A stretch of 64,000 nt of DNA from Bradyrhizobium sp. (GCF_016219575.1 NZ_JACRMG010000010.1:62001-126000); one strand, 5' to 3'. Positions 7,493-17,310 are shown, counted from the stretch's first letter. Notes: generated by a model not told the origin, from the sequence alone. Numbers and translations are program-made.

Positions 7493-8692
7493 ATGAGGCA
7501 TGCGCGTACGCCTGCAAATTTGAAGATGAACGTTTTTTTGCGACTGCGAGCCGGCGCGATGCTGCGCGCCATGTCGGTTGCATCGGCGGCCGTCGCGTTA
7601 AGTGCCTGCGAGCAAAATACTTTTGTCCCGCCGCCGCCGCCGAAAGTGGAGGTCGCGCCGCCGCTGCAGAAGAACATCACGCGCTACATCGACGCCACCG
7701 GCAACACCGCGGCGGTGAAATCGGTCGATCTGGTCGCGCGAGTGCAGGGTTTTCTGCAATCGATCAACTACAAGGACGGCAGCTTCGTCAAGGAAGGCAC
7801 CACGCTGTTCACCATCGAGCCGGAAACCTACAAGCTCAAGCTCGAGCAGGCGCAGGCTGCGGAAGCCGGCGCGCAGGCCTCGGTGAAGCAGGCGGAAGCC
7901 GATTACAAGCGACAGGTCGACCTGGTGCAGAAGCAGGCGGTCTCGCAAGCGACGCTGGATACTTCGACCGCCACCCGCGACAATGCGCAGGCCAATCTGC
8001 AGCAGGCCCAGGCCAATACCAAGATCGCGCAGGTCAATTACGGCTATACCAACGTCACCGCCCCGTTCGACGGCGTCGTCTCCGCGCACCAGGTTTCCGT
8101 CGGCGAGCTTGTCGGCGTGTCGTCGCCGACGCAGCTCGCGGTGATCGTCGCGCTCGATCCGATCTATGTGAATTTCAACGTCAACGAACAGGACGTGCTG
8201 AAGGTGCGCGAGGAAGCGCGCCGCCGCGGCATGACCGTGGAGGATCTCCGGCAATTGCCGGTCGAGGTGGCGTTGCAGACCGACACCGGCTATCCGCACA
8301 AGGGCACGCTCGATTACGTCTCGCCGACGCTGAACCAGTCCACCGGAACGATCGCGGTCCGCGGCATCCTGAAGAACGCCGATCGCGTGCTGCTGCCGGG
8401 CTATTTCGTGCGCGTCCGCGTTCCCTTCGAGCAGCAGCAGAGCGCGCTGCTGGTGCCCGACGCTGCGCTGGGCGCCGACCAGGCCGGCCGCTACGTGCTG
8501 GTCGTCAACGGCGAGAGCGTGGTCGAGCAGCGCAAGGTGACGACCGGGCCGCTCGATGGCGGTCTGCGCGTCATCGAGACCGGGCTGAAGCCGGACGACA
8601 GGGTGGTCGTCGGCGGGTTGCTGCGCGCGATCCCCGGCCAGAAGGTCGATCCGCAAGCGAAGAAGATCGAGTCCGGCGCGGCTGCGAAGTAG
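7493..8692 (+). CDS. RND efflux periplasmic adaptor (membrane fusion) lipoprotein
   Basis: 399 residues. The lipobox ALSAC places the lipidated cysteine at residue 39, so the protein is anchored in the inner membrane facing the periplasm. The barrel-sandwich hybrid (VDLVARVQGFLQSINYKDGSFVKEG), a long alpha-hairpin rich in Gln/Ala (about residues 120-185) and the second lipoyl half (YTNVTAPFDGVVSAHQVSVGELV) follow the AcrA/MexA plan. The transporter gene starts nine bases downstream. Start choice is by GAGG at 7480; later in-frame ATGs at 7526 or 7559 would give a more ordinary signal peptide. Confidence 0.92.
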   Translation: MRHARTPANLKMNVFLRLRAGAMLRAMSVASAAVALSACEQNTFVPPPPPKVEVAPPLQKNITRYIDATGNTAAVKSVDLVARVQGFLQSINYKDGSFVKEGTTLFTIEPETYKLKLEQAQAAEAGAQASVKQAEADYKRQVDLVQKQAVSQATLDTSTATRDNAQANLQQAQANTKIAQVNYGYTNVTAPFDGVVSAHQVSVGELVGVSSPTQLAVIVALDPIYVNFNVNEQDVLKVREEARRRGMTVEDLRQLPVEVALQTDTGYPHKGTLDYVSPTLNQSTGTIAVRGILKNADRVLLPGYFVRVRVPFEQQQSALLVPDAALGADQAGRYVLVVNGESVVEQRKVTTGPLDGGLRVIETGLKPDDRVVVGGLLRAIPGQKVDPQAKKIESGAAAK

Positions 8693-8701
8693 GAGCCGGC
8701 C

Positions 8702-11700
8702 ATGATCTCGAAATTCTTCATCGAACGGCCCGTCCTTTCCAACGTCATCGCCATCCTGATGATCCTGATCGGCGGCGTGGCGCTGTATAACCTCGCTGTC
8801 GCGCAATATCCGGACGTGGTGCCGCCGACGGTGCAGGTCACCACCCGCTATCCCGGCGCCAGCGCCAAGACCGTGATCGATACGGTGGCGCTGCCGATCG
8901 AGCAGCAGGTCAACGGCGTCGAGGACATGCTCTACATGCAGTCCTACAGCGGCGCCGACGGCACCTACACGCTGACGGTGACCTTCAAGATCGGCACGGA
9001 TCTGAATTTTGCGCAGGTGCTGGTGCAGAACCGCGTGTCGGCCGCGCTGTCGCAGCTGCCGACCTCGGTGCAGAACCAGGGCGTCACCGTGCAGAAGCGA
9101 TCGACCGCGATCCTCCTGTTCGTGACGCTGACCTCCCCGAAGGGGACCTACGACAGCCTGTTCCTGTCCAATTACGCCACCATCAGCATCCGCGACGAGC
9201 TGTCCCGCCTGCCGGGCGTCGGCAACGTCACCGTGTTCGGCGCCGGACAATATTCGATGCGGGTCTGGCTCGATCCGAACAAGCTGCAGGTGCGCGGGTT
9301 GATGCCGCAGGACGTCATCCAGGCGATCCAGCAGCAGAGCCAGCAGGTCACCGCCGGCCAGGTTGGCGCCCCGCCGTCGCAGGCCGGCCAGGCGTTCCAG
9401 TACACGCTCAACATCGCGGGCCGCCTCGATGACAAGACGCAGTTCGAGGACGTGATCGTCAAGACCGGCACGTCCGGCGACGTCACGCGGGTGCGCGATG
9501 TCGGCTGGGTCGAGCTCGGCGCGCAGACCTACAGCCAGGTGTTCTCGCTCAATCAGAAGCCGGCCGCCGGCATTGCGGTGTTTCAGTCGCCGGGCGCCAA
9601 TGCGCTGCAAGTCGAAAAGGCCGTCGAGAAGAAGATGGCGGAGCTTGCGAAAGCCTTCCCTCAGGATATCAAGTACGACACGCCGTTCGACACCACCAAG
9701 TTCGTGCAGGAGTCGATCAACGAGGTCTACAAGACGCTGTTCGAGGCCGGCATCCTCGTTCTCGTGGTGATCCTGATCTTCCTGCAGGACTGGCGCGCCA
9801 TGCTGGTGCCGGCGACGACGGTGCCGGTCACGATCATCGGCGCCTTCGCGGCAATGGCGGCGCTCGGCTTCACCGTGAACCTGTCCACCCTGTTTGCGAT
9901 CGTGCTCGCGATCGGCATCGTGGTCGACGACGCCATCGTCGTGGTGGAAGGCGCGGCGCACAATATCGAGCAGGGCATGTCCGGCCATGACGCGTCGATC
10001 AAGGCGATGGATGCGCTGTTCGGGCCGATCATCGGCATCACGCTGGTGCTGATATCGGTGTTCCTGCCGTCGGCGTTCCTGCCGGGCCTGACGGGGCGCA
10101 TGTACGCGCAGTTTGCGCTGGTCATTGCCGCGACCGCGCTGCTGTCGGCCATCAACGCCGCGACGCTGAAGCCGACGCAGTGCGCGCTCTGGCTGCGCCG
10201 GCCGGTGCCGCCGGAGCAGCGCAACTGGTTCTATCGCGGCTTCAATGCCGTCTACGACCGGCTGGAACGCGGCTATGCCAGGCTGATCGGCAGCCTGGTC
10301 GCGCACAGCAACATTTCCGTCCTCGTCGCGCTGATCCTGATCGGCATCGGCGGCTACGGCTTGTCACGCGTGCCGACCGGGTTCATCCCGATCGAGGACC
10401 AGGGCTATCTGCTGGCGGCCGTGCAGCTGCCCGACGGCGCCTCGCTGGAGCGGACGCAAAAGGTGATGGACCAGGTCCAGGAGATCGCGAGCCAGCAGCC
10501 CGGCGTCGAGCAGATCATGACCATCGCCGGCATCTCCGCGCTCGACAACTCCTCGAGCCTGGCGAACGCCGGCGTCGCCTATATCGTGCTGAAGGAATGG
10601 AGCGCGCGCGGCGCGGGGCAGGACCTTCGCTCGCTGTTCGTCGGCCTGAACGAGAAGCTGTCGGTGGTGTCAGAGGCGCGCGTGCTGGTGATTCCGCCGC
10701 CGCCGATCCAGGGCATCGGTAACGCCGCCGGCTTTGCCATGCAGGTCGAGCTGCGCGACGGCACCTCCGATTTCGCCAAGCTGCAGGCCGTCACCGGCGC
10801 GATCATCGCCAACGCGCAGACGCAAAGCGCGCTGCAGCGGGTGTCCTCGTCGTTCCGCTCGATGGTGCCGCAGTTCAATATCGAGATCGACCGGATCAAG
10901 ACGCAGACGCTGCACGTCACCACGGACCAGATCTTCTCGACGCTGTCGTCCTATATGGGCGCGTCCTACGTCAACCAGTTCAACAAGTTCGGCCGCACCT
11001 TCCAGGTCTACACGCAAGCCGACTCGCAGTTCCGTGTCACCTTGCGCGACATCGAGAACCTGATGGTGCGCAACTCGAACGGCGACATGATTCCGATAGG
11101 CACGGTGGCGAAGATCACGCCGGCGGTCGGCCCGTCGCTGATCAGCCTCTATAATCTCTATCCCTCCGCCACGATCATAGGGCTTCCCGCGACCGGCTAC
11201 AGCTCGGGCGAATCGATGAAGCTGATGGAGGAGATCGCCGACAAGACGCTGCCGCGCGGCACCGGCTATGAATGGACGGCGATGTCGTACCAGGAGAAAG
11301 TGGTCGGCGGCCAGATCTACTTCGCCTTCGCGCTGGCGCTGCTGCTGGTCTATCTGGTGCTCGCCGGCCAGTATGAGAGCTGGTACGCGCCGATGTCGGT
11401 GATCCTGGCCGTCCCGCTGTCGTTGATCGGCCCGATGCTGGTGCTGACCGACCTGCGGATCGAGAACAACCTCTACACCCAGATCGGCATCATCCTGCTG
11501 ATCGCGCTGTCGGCCAAGAACGCGATCCTCATCGTCGAGGTGGCGCTGGAGCTGCACGTGCGCGACGGCAAGCCGCTGTTGGAATCCGCGGTCAACGCCG
11601 CCCGTGCGCGGTTCCGGCCGATCCTGATGACGTCGTTCGCCTTCATTCTCGGCGTGCTGCCGCTGGTGCTCGCCACCGGCGCCGGCGCCAATGCGCGCAA

Positions 11701-11875
11701 GTCGATCGGCATCACGGTGTTCTCCGGCATGATCGCATCGACCTGCCTTGCCGTGCTGTTCGTGCCGACATTCTTTGTCGTGATCCAGCGCTTCGAGAAC
11801 TGGCTCGCAACGCGCAAGGGCAAGAAGGTCGGCGTGCAGAAGGTGCCGGATGCGGGAACGGCGGCGGAGCATTAA
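8702..11875 (+). CDS. RND multidrug efflux transporter, AcrB/MexB (HAE1) type
   Basis: 1057 residues, full length for the family. It starts MISKFFIERPVLSNVIAILM as HAE1 pumps do. The proton-relay aspartates are present in TM4 (GIVVDDAIVVVE), and the second half repeats the topology (ARARFRPILMTSFAFILGVLPLVL). It forms the inner-membrane trimer exporting hydrophobic drugs or metabolites with the adaptor just upstream. No TolC-type outer-membrane gene and no TetR/MarR regulator is adjacent, so both would have to be supplied from elsewhere. The substrate cannot be told from sequence. Confidence 0.95.
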   Translation: MISKFFIERPVLSNVIAILMILIGGVALYNLAVAQYPDVVPPTVQVTTRYPGASAKTVIDTVALPIEQQVNGVEDMLYMQSYSGADGTYTLTVTFKIGTDLNFAQVLVQNRVSAALSQLPTSVQNQGVTVQKRSTAILLFVTLTSPKGTYDSLFLSNYATISIRDELSRLPGVGNVTVFGAGQYSMRVWLDPNKLQVRGLMPQDVIQAIQQQSQQVTAGQVGAPPSQAGQAFQYTLNIAGRLDDKTQFEDVIVKTGTSGDVTRVRDVGWVELGAQTYSQVFSLNQKPAAGIAVFQSPGANALQVEKAVEKKMAELAKAFPQDIKYDTPFDTTKFVQESINEVYKTLFEAGILVLVVILIFLQDWRAMLVPATTVPVTIIGAFAAMAALGFTVNLSTLFAIVLAIGIVVDDAIVVVEGAAHNIEQGMSGHDASIKAMDALFGPIIGITLVLISVFLPSAFLPGLTGRMYAQFALVIAATALLSAINAATLKPTQCALWLRRPVPPEQRNWFYRGFNAVYDRLERGYARLIGSLVAHSNISVLVALILIGIGGYGLSRVPTGFIPIEDQGYLLAAVQLPDGASLERTQKVMDQVQEIASQQPGVEQIMTIAGISALDNSSSLANAGVAYIVLKEWSARGAGQDLRSLFVGLNEKLSVVSEARVLVIPPPPIQGIGNAAGFAMQVELRDGTSDFAKLQAVTGAIIANAQTQSALQRVSSSFRSMVPQFNIEIDRIKTQTLHVTTDQIFSTLSSYMGASYVNQFNKFGRTFQVYTQADSQFRVTLRDIENLMVRNSNGDMIPIGTVAKITPAVGPSLISLYNLYPSATIIGLPATGYSSGESMKLMEEIADKTLPRGTGYEWTAMSYQEKVVGGQIYFAFALALLLVYLVLAGQYESWYAPMSVILAVPLSLIGPMLVLTDLRIENNLYTQIGIILLIALSAKNAILIVEVALELHVRDGKPLLESAVNAARARFRPILMTSFAFILGVLPLVLATGAGANARKSIGITVFSGMIASTCLAVLFVPTFFVVIQRFENWLATRKGKKVGVQKVPDAGTAAEH

Positions 11876-11877
11876 TG

Positions 11878-12070
11878 GCTCCCTCGCCCCGCTCTTGCGG
11901 GGAGAGGGTTGGGGTGAGGGGTGTCGCCGCAAAAGCGGTGTCAGGTAGGGTAGGGTGGGCAAAGCGCAGCGTGCCCACCAATCTTGCCCGGTGCAAATGA
12001 GGTGGGCACGGCGCAATTGCGCCTTTGCCCACCCTACGAAGCGGACACTCCCCGCAGGCGGGGAGAGGTG
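11878..12070. repeat. Nested palindromic repeat, one element inside another
   Basis: The outer element begins with CCCTCGCCCCGC...GCGGGGAGAGGG and ends CTCCCCGCAGGCGGGGAGAGG. Inside it, 11950-12037 is a second inverted repeat with ends GTAGGGTGGGCAAAG and CTTTGCCCACCCTAC. An uninterrupted copy of the outer type lies at 31748-31893. It separates the RND operon from a convergent oxidoreductase gene. Confidence 0.65.
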
Positions 12071-12078
12071 AAGAGCGC

Positions 12079-13080
12079 CTACACCCGCACCATTCGCTTG
12101 CCGCGGTTTTCGCCCGCGAGCAGTCCGATCAGCGCGGCCGGCGTGTTCTCCAGCCCGCTGATGATGTCTTCCTGCACCTTCAGCTTGCCCGACTTGACCC
12201 ATGCCTGCAGCTCGGCGAGCGCCTGCTGGCTCTGGTCCATGTAGTCCATCACGATGAAGCCCTGCATGGTCAGGCGCTTCACCACGATCAGGCCGGGCAC
12301 GCCGCGCGGCCCGTGTGCCGAGGGCACGCCGTCATATTGCGAGATGGCGCCGCAGCAGGCGATGCGGCCGAAATTGTTCATCTGCGCGATGCAGGCTTCC
12401 AGGATGTCGCCGCCGACATTGTCGAAATAGACGTCGATGCCCTTGGGTGCGGCGGCGCGCAGCGCCTTGAAGGTGGCGCCATCCTTGTAGTCGACGGCGG
12501 CGTCGAAGCCGAGTTCCGACGTCAGCCAGTTGCACTTGTCCTTGCCGCCGGCGATGCCGACGACGCGGCAACCCTTGATCTTCGCGATCTGGCCGACGAT
12601 GGAGCCGACGGAACCTGCCGCCGCCGAGACCACGACCGTTTCGCCCTCCCTGGGCTTGCCGACATGCAGCAGGCCGAAATAGGCGGTGAGGCCGGCAATG
12701 CCGAACACGCTGAGCAGATAGGACATCGGCTCGACCTTCGGCATTTTCGTCAGCTGTTTTGCGGGTAGCGCTGCATAATCCTGCCAGCCGGTGTCGGCGA
12801 ACACGAGATCGCCGGGCGCGAAGTTCGGCGCTTTCGACGACATCACTTCGGAAATGCTGCCGCCGGCCATCACGGAGTTGGCTTCGACGGCGGAACGATA
12901 GGTCGCGCCGTGCATCCAGGCGCGGTTGGCGGCATCGAGCGAGATGAGGCGCGTGCGAAGCAGCGCTTCGCCATCCTTGGGCTCCGGCACGGCGCCGTTG
13001 ACGAGCTTGAAATGTTCGGGCCCGAGCTTTCCGCCCGGCTTCTCCACCAGCAGGATCTGGCGATTGACTGACGCGTTCAT
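12079..13080 (-). CDS. NADPH-dependent MDR-family oxidoreductase (CurA / LTB4-dehydrogenase type)
   Basis: 333 residues of a zinc-free medium-chain reductase. The cofactor motif reads VVSAAAGSVGSIVGQIAKIKGCRVVGIAGG, and downstream VDYKDG and FDNVGGDILEACI are standard for the leukotriene B4 12-hydroxydehydrogenase / curcumin reductase group. It would reduce alpha,beta-unsaturated carbonyls with NADPH in the cytoplasm. The start is the ATG behind GGGGGAAAC. A 15-base imperfect inverted repeat lies 49-109 bases upstream (13129-13143 and 13175-13189) and may be its operator. Physiological substrate unknown. Confidence 0.87.
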   Translation of the reverse strand: MNASVNRQILLVEKPGGKLGPEHFKLVNGAVPEPKDGEALLRTRLISLDAANRAWMHGATYRSAVEANSVMAGGSISEVMSSKAPNFAPGDLVFADTGWQDYAALPAKQLTKMPKVEPMSYLLSVFGIAGLTAYFGLLHVGKPREGETVVVSAAAGSVGSIVGQIAKIKGCRVVGIAGGKDKCNWLTSELGFDAAVDYKDGATFKALRAAAPKGIDVYFDNVGGDILEACIAQMNNFGRIACCGAISQYDGVPSAHGPRGVPGLIVVKRLTMQGFIVMDYMDQSQQALAELQAWVKSGKLKVQEDIISGLENTPAALIGLLAGENRGKRMVRV

Positions 13081-13462
13081 GGTGTTTCCCCCTGGCATTG
13101 TTCGTTGCAGCCGTCTCGCCGCAACATTAGAGAAATTCTTTGCGCCGCATAGCAACTATTCCGTTGTGCAGGATGCAAGGCATTTCTCTACCGCTGGAGT
13201 TAAAACGGCAATTTCTTTCTGCGCCGTCGAACGATTCGGCAAGTTAATTTCGTGACGCCGATCACGCTGCGTCGAACCTTATCCAGCCATAAACCGACTG
13301 CCATTGTGCACCCTCATTTGCGCACCAGATGAGGTTGACTATCGCGCGCGATAGCGCGATGGACAGCGCAAAATTGCGGGATTTTTCGGAGGTTTTGCCT
13401 TCGCCCGCGGTAGTCAAGCAACGGTTTGTTCTACGTCGAGCTTCACGGATAAACGAAAACAC
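13081..13462. promoter_or_regulatory. Intergenic region with an imperfect inverted repeat
   Basis: This 382-base divergent gap is more AT-rich than its surroundings. AGAGAAATTCTTTGC (13129-13143) and GCAAGGCATTTCTCT (13175-13189) pair at 13 of 15 positions across a 31-base spacer. The spacer itself holds GCAAC...GTTG halves. The position just upstream of the oxidoreductase suggests an operator. Nothing else is recognisable up to the ferredoxin reductase start. Confidence 0.4.
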
Positions 13463-14236
13463 ATGAGCGCGTTCTATCGAGAGAAGGTTCTTGCCGTTCG
13501 CCACTGGACCGATACGCTTTTCAGCTTCCGAGCCACCCGCGATTCCGGCTTCCGTTTCCAGAATGGGCAGTTCGCCATGATCGGCCTCGAGGTCGACGGC
13601 CGCCCCCTGCTGCGTGCCTACAGCATGGCGAGCGCCAATCACGAGGAAGAGCTCGAGTTCTTCTCGATCAAGGTGGCCGACGGCCCGCTCACCTCCAAGC
13701 TGCAGAAGATCAGGGAAGGCGACACCATCCTGGTCGGGCGCAAGGCCACCGGCACGCTGGTGACCGACAATCTCTTGCCCGGCAACCGCCTGCTGCTGCT
13801 GTCGACCGGCACGGGGCTGGCACCGTTCGCGAGCCTGATCAAGGATCCCGACGTCTATGAGCGTTTCGAGAGCATCGTTCTCGTGCACGGTTGCCGCCAG
13901 GTTTCCGAGCTTGCCTATGGCGAGGAACTGGTGGCGCGGTTGCGCGACGACGATCTGTTCGGACCGCTGCTGTCGGAGAAGCTGCTCTATTATCCGACCG
14001 TGACGCGCGAGCCGTTCCGCAACCGCGGCCGCATCACCGACCTCATCACCTCGGACCAGCTATTCGACGACCTGCACCAGGGCCCGCTCGACATCGAGAC
14101 GGATCGCATCATGATGTGCGGCAGCCCGGCGATGCTGGAAGACCTGAAGCAGCTGTTGGAGACCCGCGGCTTTGCCGAGGGCGCCAATCACAGGCCCGGC
14201 CATTTCGTGATCGAAAAGGCGTTTGTGGAACGCTGA
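13463..14236 (+). CDS. fpr: Ferredoxin/flavodoxin--NADP+ reductase
   Basis: 257 residues, the length of bacterial plant-type FNRs. The FAD-binding RAYSMAS replaces the usual RxYS motif as in proteobacterial Fpr, the NADP-binding LLSTGTGLAPFASL follows, then MMCGSPAML. The C-terminus AFVER is the extended tail of subclass IA bacterial reductases. It exchanges electrons between NADPH and ferredoxin/flavodoxin, serving redox homeostasis or oxidative-stress repair. It is transcribed alone, followed by a large palindromic repeat. Confidence 0.93.
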   Translation: MSAFYREKVLAVRHWTDTLFSFRATRDSGFRFQNGQFAMIGLEVDGRPLLRAYSMASANHEEELEFFSIKVADGPLTSKLQKIREGDTILVGRKATGTLVTDNLLPGNRLLLLSTGTGLAPFASLIKDPDVYERFESIVLVHGCRQVSELAYGEELVARLRDDDLFGPLLSEKLLYYPTVTREPFRNRGRITDLITSDQLFDDLHQGPLDIETDRIMMCGSPAMLEDLKQLLETRGFAEGANHRPGHFVIEKAFVER

Positions 14237-14240
14237 TCGC

Positions 14241-14373
14241 CGTCGTCCCGGCCAAGCGAAGCGCGAGCCGGGACCCATACTCCCGGGATTGAGTTGTTGA
14301 GGAAGCTGGAGCAACAGCCCGGCGCAGCAACATATGCCAGTGGTTATGGGTCCCGGCGTTCGCCGGGACGACA
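14241..14373. repeat. Composite inverted repeat (about 130 bases)
   Basis: The left end CGTCGTCCCGG and CCGGGACCCATA are mirrored on the right by TATGGGTCCCGG and CCGGGACGAC. Each end is itself a small hairpin, so the whole unit is a palindrome of palindromes. It is of the multicopy intergenic kind seen in Bradyrhizobium (recalled). Confidence 0.6.
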
Positions 14374-14464
14374 TCGAATGGTTGGCGGCTAGCCCGCCTT
14401 CCTGAAGCACTGCTATAACTTCCCTGAACCCCGCGCACGCATGACGCGGGCTGGGGAGGAAGCC

Positions 14465-15337
14465 GTGTCCGCATCCGACACTGCCACCGCGCGCAGGACC
14501 GCCTTCGTCTTCGCGGGCGGCGGCAGTTTTGGCGCGATCCAGGTCGGCATGCTGCAGTCGCTGGCCGCGCACGGCATCGGCGCCGACATGGTGGTCGGCT
14601 CCAGCGTCGGCGCGCTGAACGGCGCGTTCTATGCCAGCGATCCGACCGTCAAGGGCGTGGAACGGCTGGCCGACATCTGGCGCGGCCTGAAGCGGCAGGA
14701 CGTGTTTCCGATGACGTGGCGCACGATGCTGGGATTCCTGTGGCGGCGCGATTTCCTGATCACCCATGACGGCGTCCGCAGGCTGATCGACGACCACATT
14801 CCCTTCCGTCGCCTGGAGGAGGCGCCGCTGCCGGTGCATGTCGTCACCACCGACATCATCACCGGCGACAGCGTGGTGTTCTCGGAAGGCCCGACGTCGG
14901 AAGCGATCGTCGCCTCGACCGCCATCCCCGGCGCGTTCTCGCCGATCCGTTACAAGAACTACTATCTCGCCGACGGCGCCATCTCCAGCAACACGCCGAT
15001 CCGCGTCGCCGTCGCCAAGGGCGCGCGCCGCCTGATCGTGCTGCCGACCGGGCATGCCTGCGCCAACGACGCCCCGCCGGTAGGTGCGGTCGCCAACGCG
15101 CTGCATGCGCTGACACTGCTGATCGCGCGGCAACTCGTCAACGAGCTCGAAAATCTCGGTCCTGAAATCGAGTACTACGTCGTGCCGCCGTTGTGCCCGC
15201 TGGTCGGCTCACCCTATGATTTCTCGCGCACCGCAGATCACATCGACCGTGCCATCCGCGGCACCGACGCATGGCTGGCACAGAACGGCCTCGAGAAGCG
15301 GGAAATCCCGCATGAGCTGCGTCCCCACGACCACTAG
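14465..15337 (+). CDS. Patatin-like phospholipase family protein
   Basis: 290 residues. The oxyanion loop GGGSFGAIQVG, the nucleophile elbow GSSVG (Ser in GxSxG) and the catalytic Asp in the DGA motif (YLADGAISSNTP) are all present, so a Ser-Asp dyad acyl hydrolase is expected. No signal peptide is visible, so it is probably cytoplasmic or peripheral to the membrane. The GTG at 14465 has GGGGAGGA ideally placed; an in-frame ATG eight codons earlier has no ribosome site. Substrate may be a phospholipid or stored polyester; the sequence does not decide. Confidence 0.88.
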   Translation: MSASDTATARRTAFVFAGGGSFGAIQVGMLQSLAAHGIGADMVVGSSVGALNGAFYASDPTVKGVERLADIWRGLKRQDVFPMTWRTMLGFLWRRDFLITHDGVRRLIDDHIPFRRLEEAPLPVHVVTTDIITGDSVVFSEGPTSEAIVASTAIPGAFSPIRYKNYYLADGAISSNTPIRVAVAKGARRLIVLPTGHACANDAPPVGAVANALHALTLLIARQLVNELENLGPEIEYYVVPPLCPLVGSPYDFSRTADHIDRAIRGTDAWLAQNGLEKREIPHELRPHDH

Positions 15338-15556
15338 GTTACTGTCCGCCGGCCTCGTTGCACTGCAAAAGGGCGCCGGCCGGGATCGTATGCAGGCGGA
15401 TTGATTATCCGTGGCAGGAAACGATAGCTTGCAAGCGTACGTATATATCGCTGTCATATCCATGGTCCCTGCCGCCGGATATCGTGTCCGGCAGTCCGGG
15501 GCCGCCGTGGTCAACCAGCGGCAAACAATATTCCGGCGGAATCGCCCGAGGGTCAT

Positions 15557-17182
15557 ATGGAAACGCTGCTGCTCCCGTTCTCGCCACGCTTCATCGTCCT
15601 GACGATCTGCGCCGTGGTGACGGCGCTCCTCGTCGCGGAAGTCATCTTCGATCCCGAGTGGTTCGACTTCCTGCTGATCCCGATCCTGATGTTCGGCGGG
15701 CTCACCGTGCTCGGCATTCGCGACGTCATGCAGAAGGGCCATGCGGTGCTGCGCAACTATCCGATCTCGGCGCATATCCGCTTCCTGCTCGAGGAAATCC
15801 GCCCCGAGATGCGGCAGTATTTCTTCGAGAGCGAGAAGGACGGCATGCCGTTCTCGCGCGACACCCGCGCCGTGGTCTACCAGCGCGCCAAGATGCAGCT
15901 CGACAAGCGCCCGTTCGGCACCCAGGAGGACGTCTACCGCGACGGTTACGAATGGATGCACCATTCGGTCGCGCCGAAGGCGTCGGTCGGCGACAAATTC
16001 CGCGTCACCGTCGGCGGACCTGACTGTACCAGGCCTTATGCGGCTTCGGTGTTCAACATCTCCGCCATGAGTTTCGGCGCGCTCAGCCCCAACGCCGTGC
16101 GTGCCCTCAATGCCGGCGCGAAGAAGGGCGGCTTTGCGCATGACACCGGCGAGGGCGGCGTCAGCCCCTATCACCGCGAGAGCGGCGGCGACATCATCTG
16201 GGAAGTCGGTTCCGGCTATTTCGGCTGCCGCAACCGCGACGGCAGTTTCAATCCGGACCTGTTCGCCAAGGTTGCGGGCGAAGACCAGATCAAGATGGTC
16301 GAGCTCAAGATCAGCCAGGGTGCCAAGCCCGGCCATGGCGGCGTGCTGCCGGCAGCGAAGGTGTCGGAAGAGATATCGAAGATCCGCGGCGTCGACATGG
16401 GCGAGGATTGCATCTCGCCGGCCAGGCACCGCGCCTTTTCCACGCCGCTGGAGATGATGAAGTTCATCGGCGAGATGCGCCGGCTTTCCGGCGGCAAGCC
16501 GGCCGGCTTCAAGATGTGCATCGGCCACCCCTGGGAGTTTCTGGCGATCTGCAAGGCGATGGTGGAAAGCGGCATCTATCCCGATTTCATCGTCGTCGAC
16601 GGCAATGAGGGCGGCACGGGTGCCGCGCCGCTGGAATTCATGGATCATCTGGGCATGCCGATGCGCGAGGGCGTCAATTTCGTGCACAACGCACTGGTCG
16701 GCATCAACGCGCGCGGCCGCATCAGGGTCGGCGCCTCCGGCAAGATCGCGACCGCCTTCGACATGGCGCGCGCGATGGCGATCGGCGCCGACTGGTGCAA
16801 TTCGGCGCGCGGCTTCATGTTCGCGCTGGGCTGCATCCAGTCGCTGAGCTGTCACACCGATCGCTGTCCCACCGGCGTCGCCACGCAGGATCCCCTGCGC
16901 AACCGCGCCCTCGTCGTGCCGCACAAGACCGAGCGCGTCTACAATTATCACCACGCGACGCTGCATGCGCTCGGCGAGCTGCTGGCGGCGGCCGGCCTCG
17001 AACATCCCAGCGAGTTGCGTCCGATCCATTTCTCGCAGCGCACGTCGACGACGGAAGTCTGCTCATTCGCCAAGCTCTATCCGGCGCTGCGCCCGGGCGA
17101 GCTGCTCGACGGCACCGACGATCCGCGCTTCCGCGACGCCTGGGCGCTGGCAAGGCCGGACACGTTCCAGGCGGCTGGGTGA
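15557..17182 (+). CDS. Membrane-anchored FMN-binding glutamate-synthase-like protein
   Basis: 541 residues. Two hydrophobic segments lie at residues 11-28 and 36-53. The rest is the FMN/Fe-S barrel of the glutamate synthase large subunit: SAMSFGALSPNAVRALNAGAK, KISQGAKPGHGG, VVDGNEGGTGAAP, and the cluster cysteines spaced C-x5-C-x4-C in GCIQSLSCHTDRCPTGVATQ. The glutaminase domain and C-terminal beta-helix of GltB are missing. Standalone proteins of this kind are annotated as FMN-binding glutamate synthase family; their reaction is not established. No GltD-like partner is adjacent. The start follows GAGGG. Confidence 0.85.
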   Translation: METLLLPFSPRFIVLTICAVVTALLVAEVIFDPEWFDFLLIPILMFGGLTVLGIRDVMQKGHAVLRNYPISAHIRFLLEEIRPEMRQYFFESEKDGMPFSRDTRAVVYQRAKMQLDKRPFGTQEDVYRDGYEWMHHSVAPKASVGDKFRVTVGGPDCTRPYAASVFNISAMSFGALSPNAVRALNAGAKKGGFAHDTGEGGVSPYHRESGGDIIWEVGSGYFGCRNRDGSFNPDLFAKVAGEDQIKMVELKISQGAKPGHGGVLPAAKVSEEISKIRGVDMGEDCISPARHRAFSTPLEMMKFIGEMRRLSGGKPAGFKMCIGHPWEFLAICKAMVESGIYPDFIVVDGNEGGTGAAPLEFMDHLGMPMREGVNFVHNALVGINARGRIRVGASGKIATAFDMARAMAIGADWCNSARGFMFALGCIQSLSCHTDRCPTGVATQDPLRNRALVVPHKTERVYNYHHATLHALGELLAAAGLEHPSELRPIHFSQRTSTTEVCSFAKLYPALRPGELLDGTDDPRFRDAWALARPDTFQAAG

Positions 17183-17310
17183 TACGCGTCGTCACGGTTG
17201 CGGACCTCCAGTCCTTGATCTAGACTTTTCTTGCCGGGGACTCCGCAGCCTCCCCGTCAAGTGGGTGACCCCATGCAAGCGCTGCTCGCTACCTTTTGGA
17301 GCGAGCGCCC

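Noticed and set aside
7598..10306. 900-codon minus-strand frame over the RND genes
   Set aside because: His/Arg/Asp-rich composition typical of the reverse frame of a GC-rich gene; the plus strand carries unmistakable AcrA/AcrB proteins.
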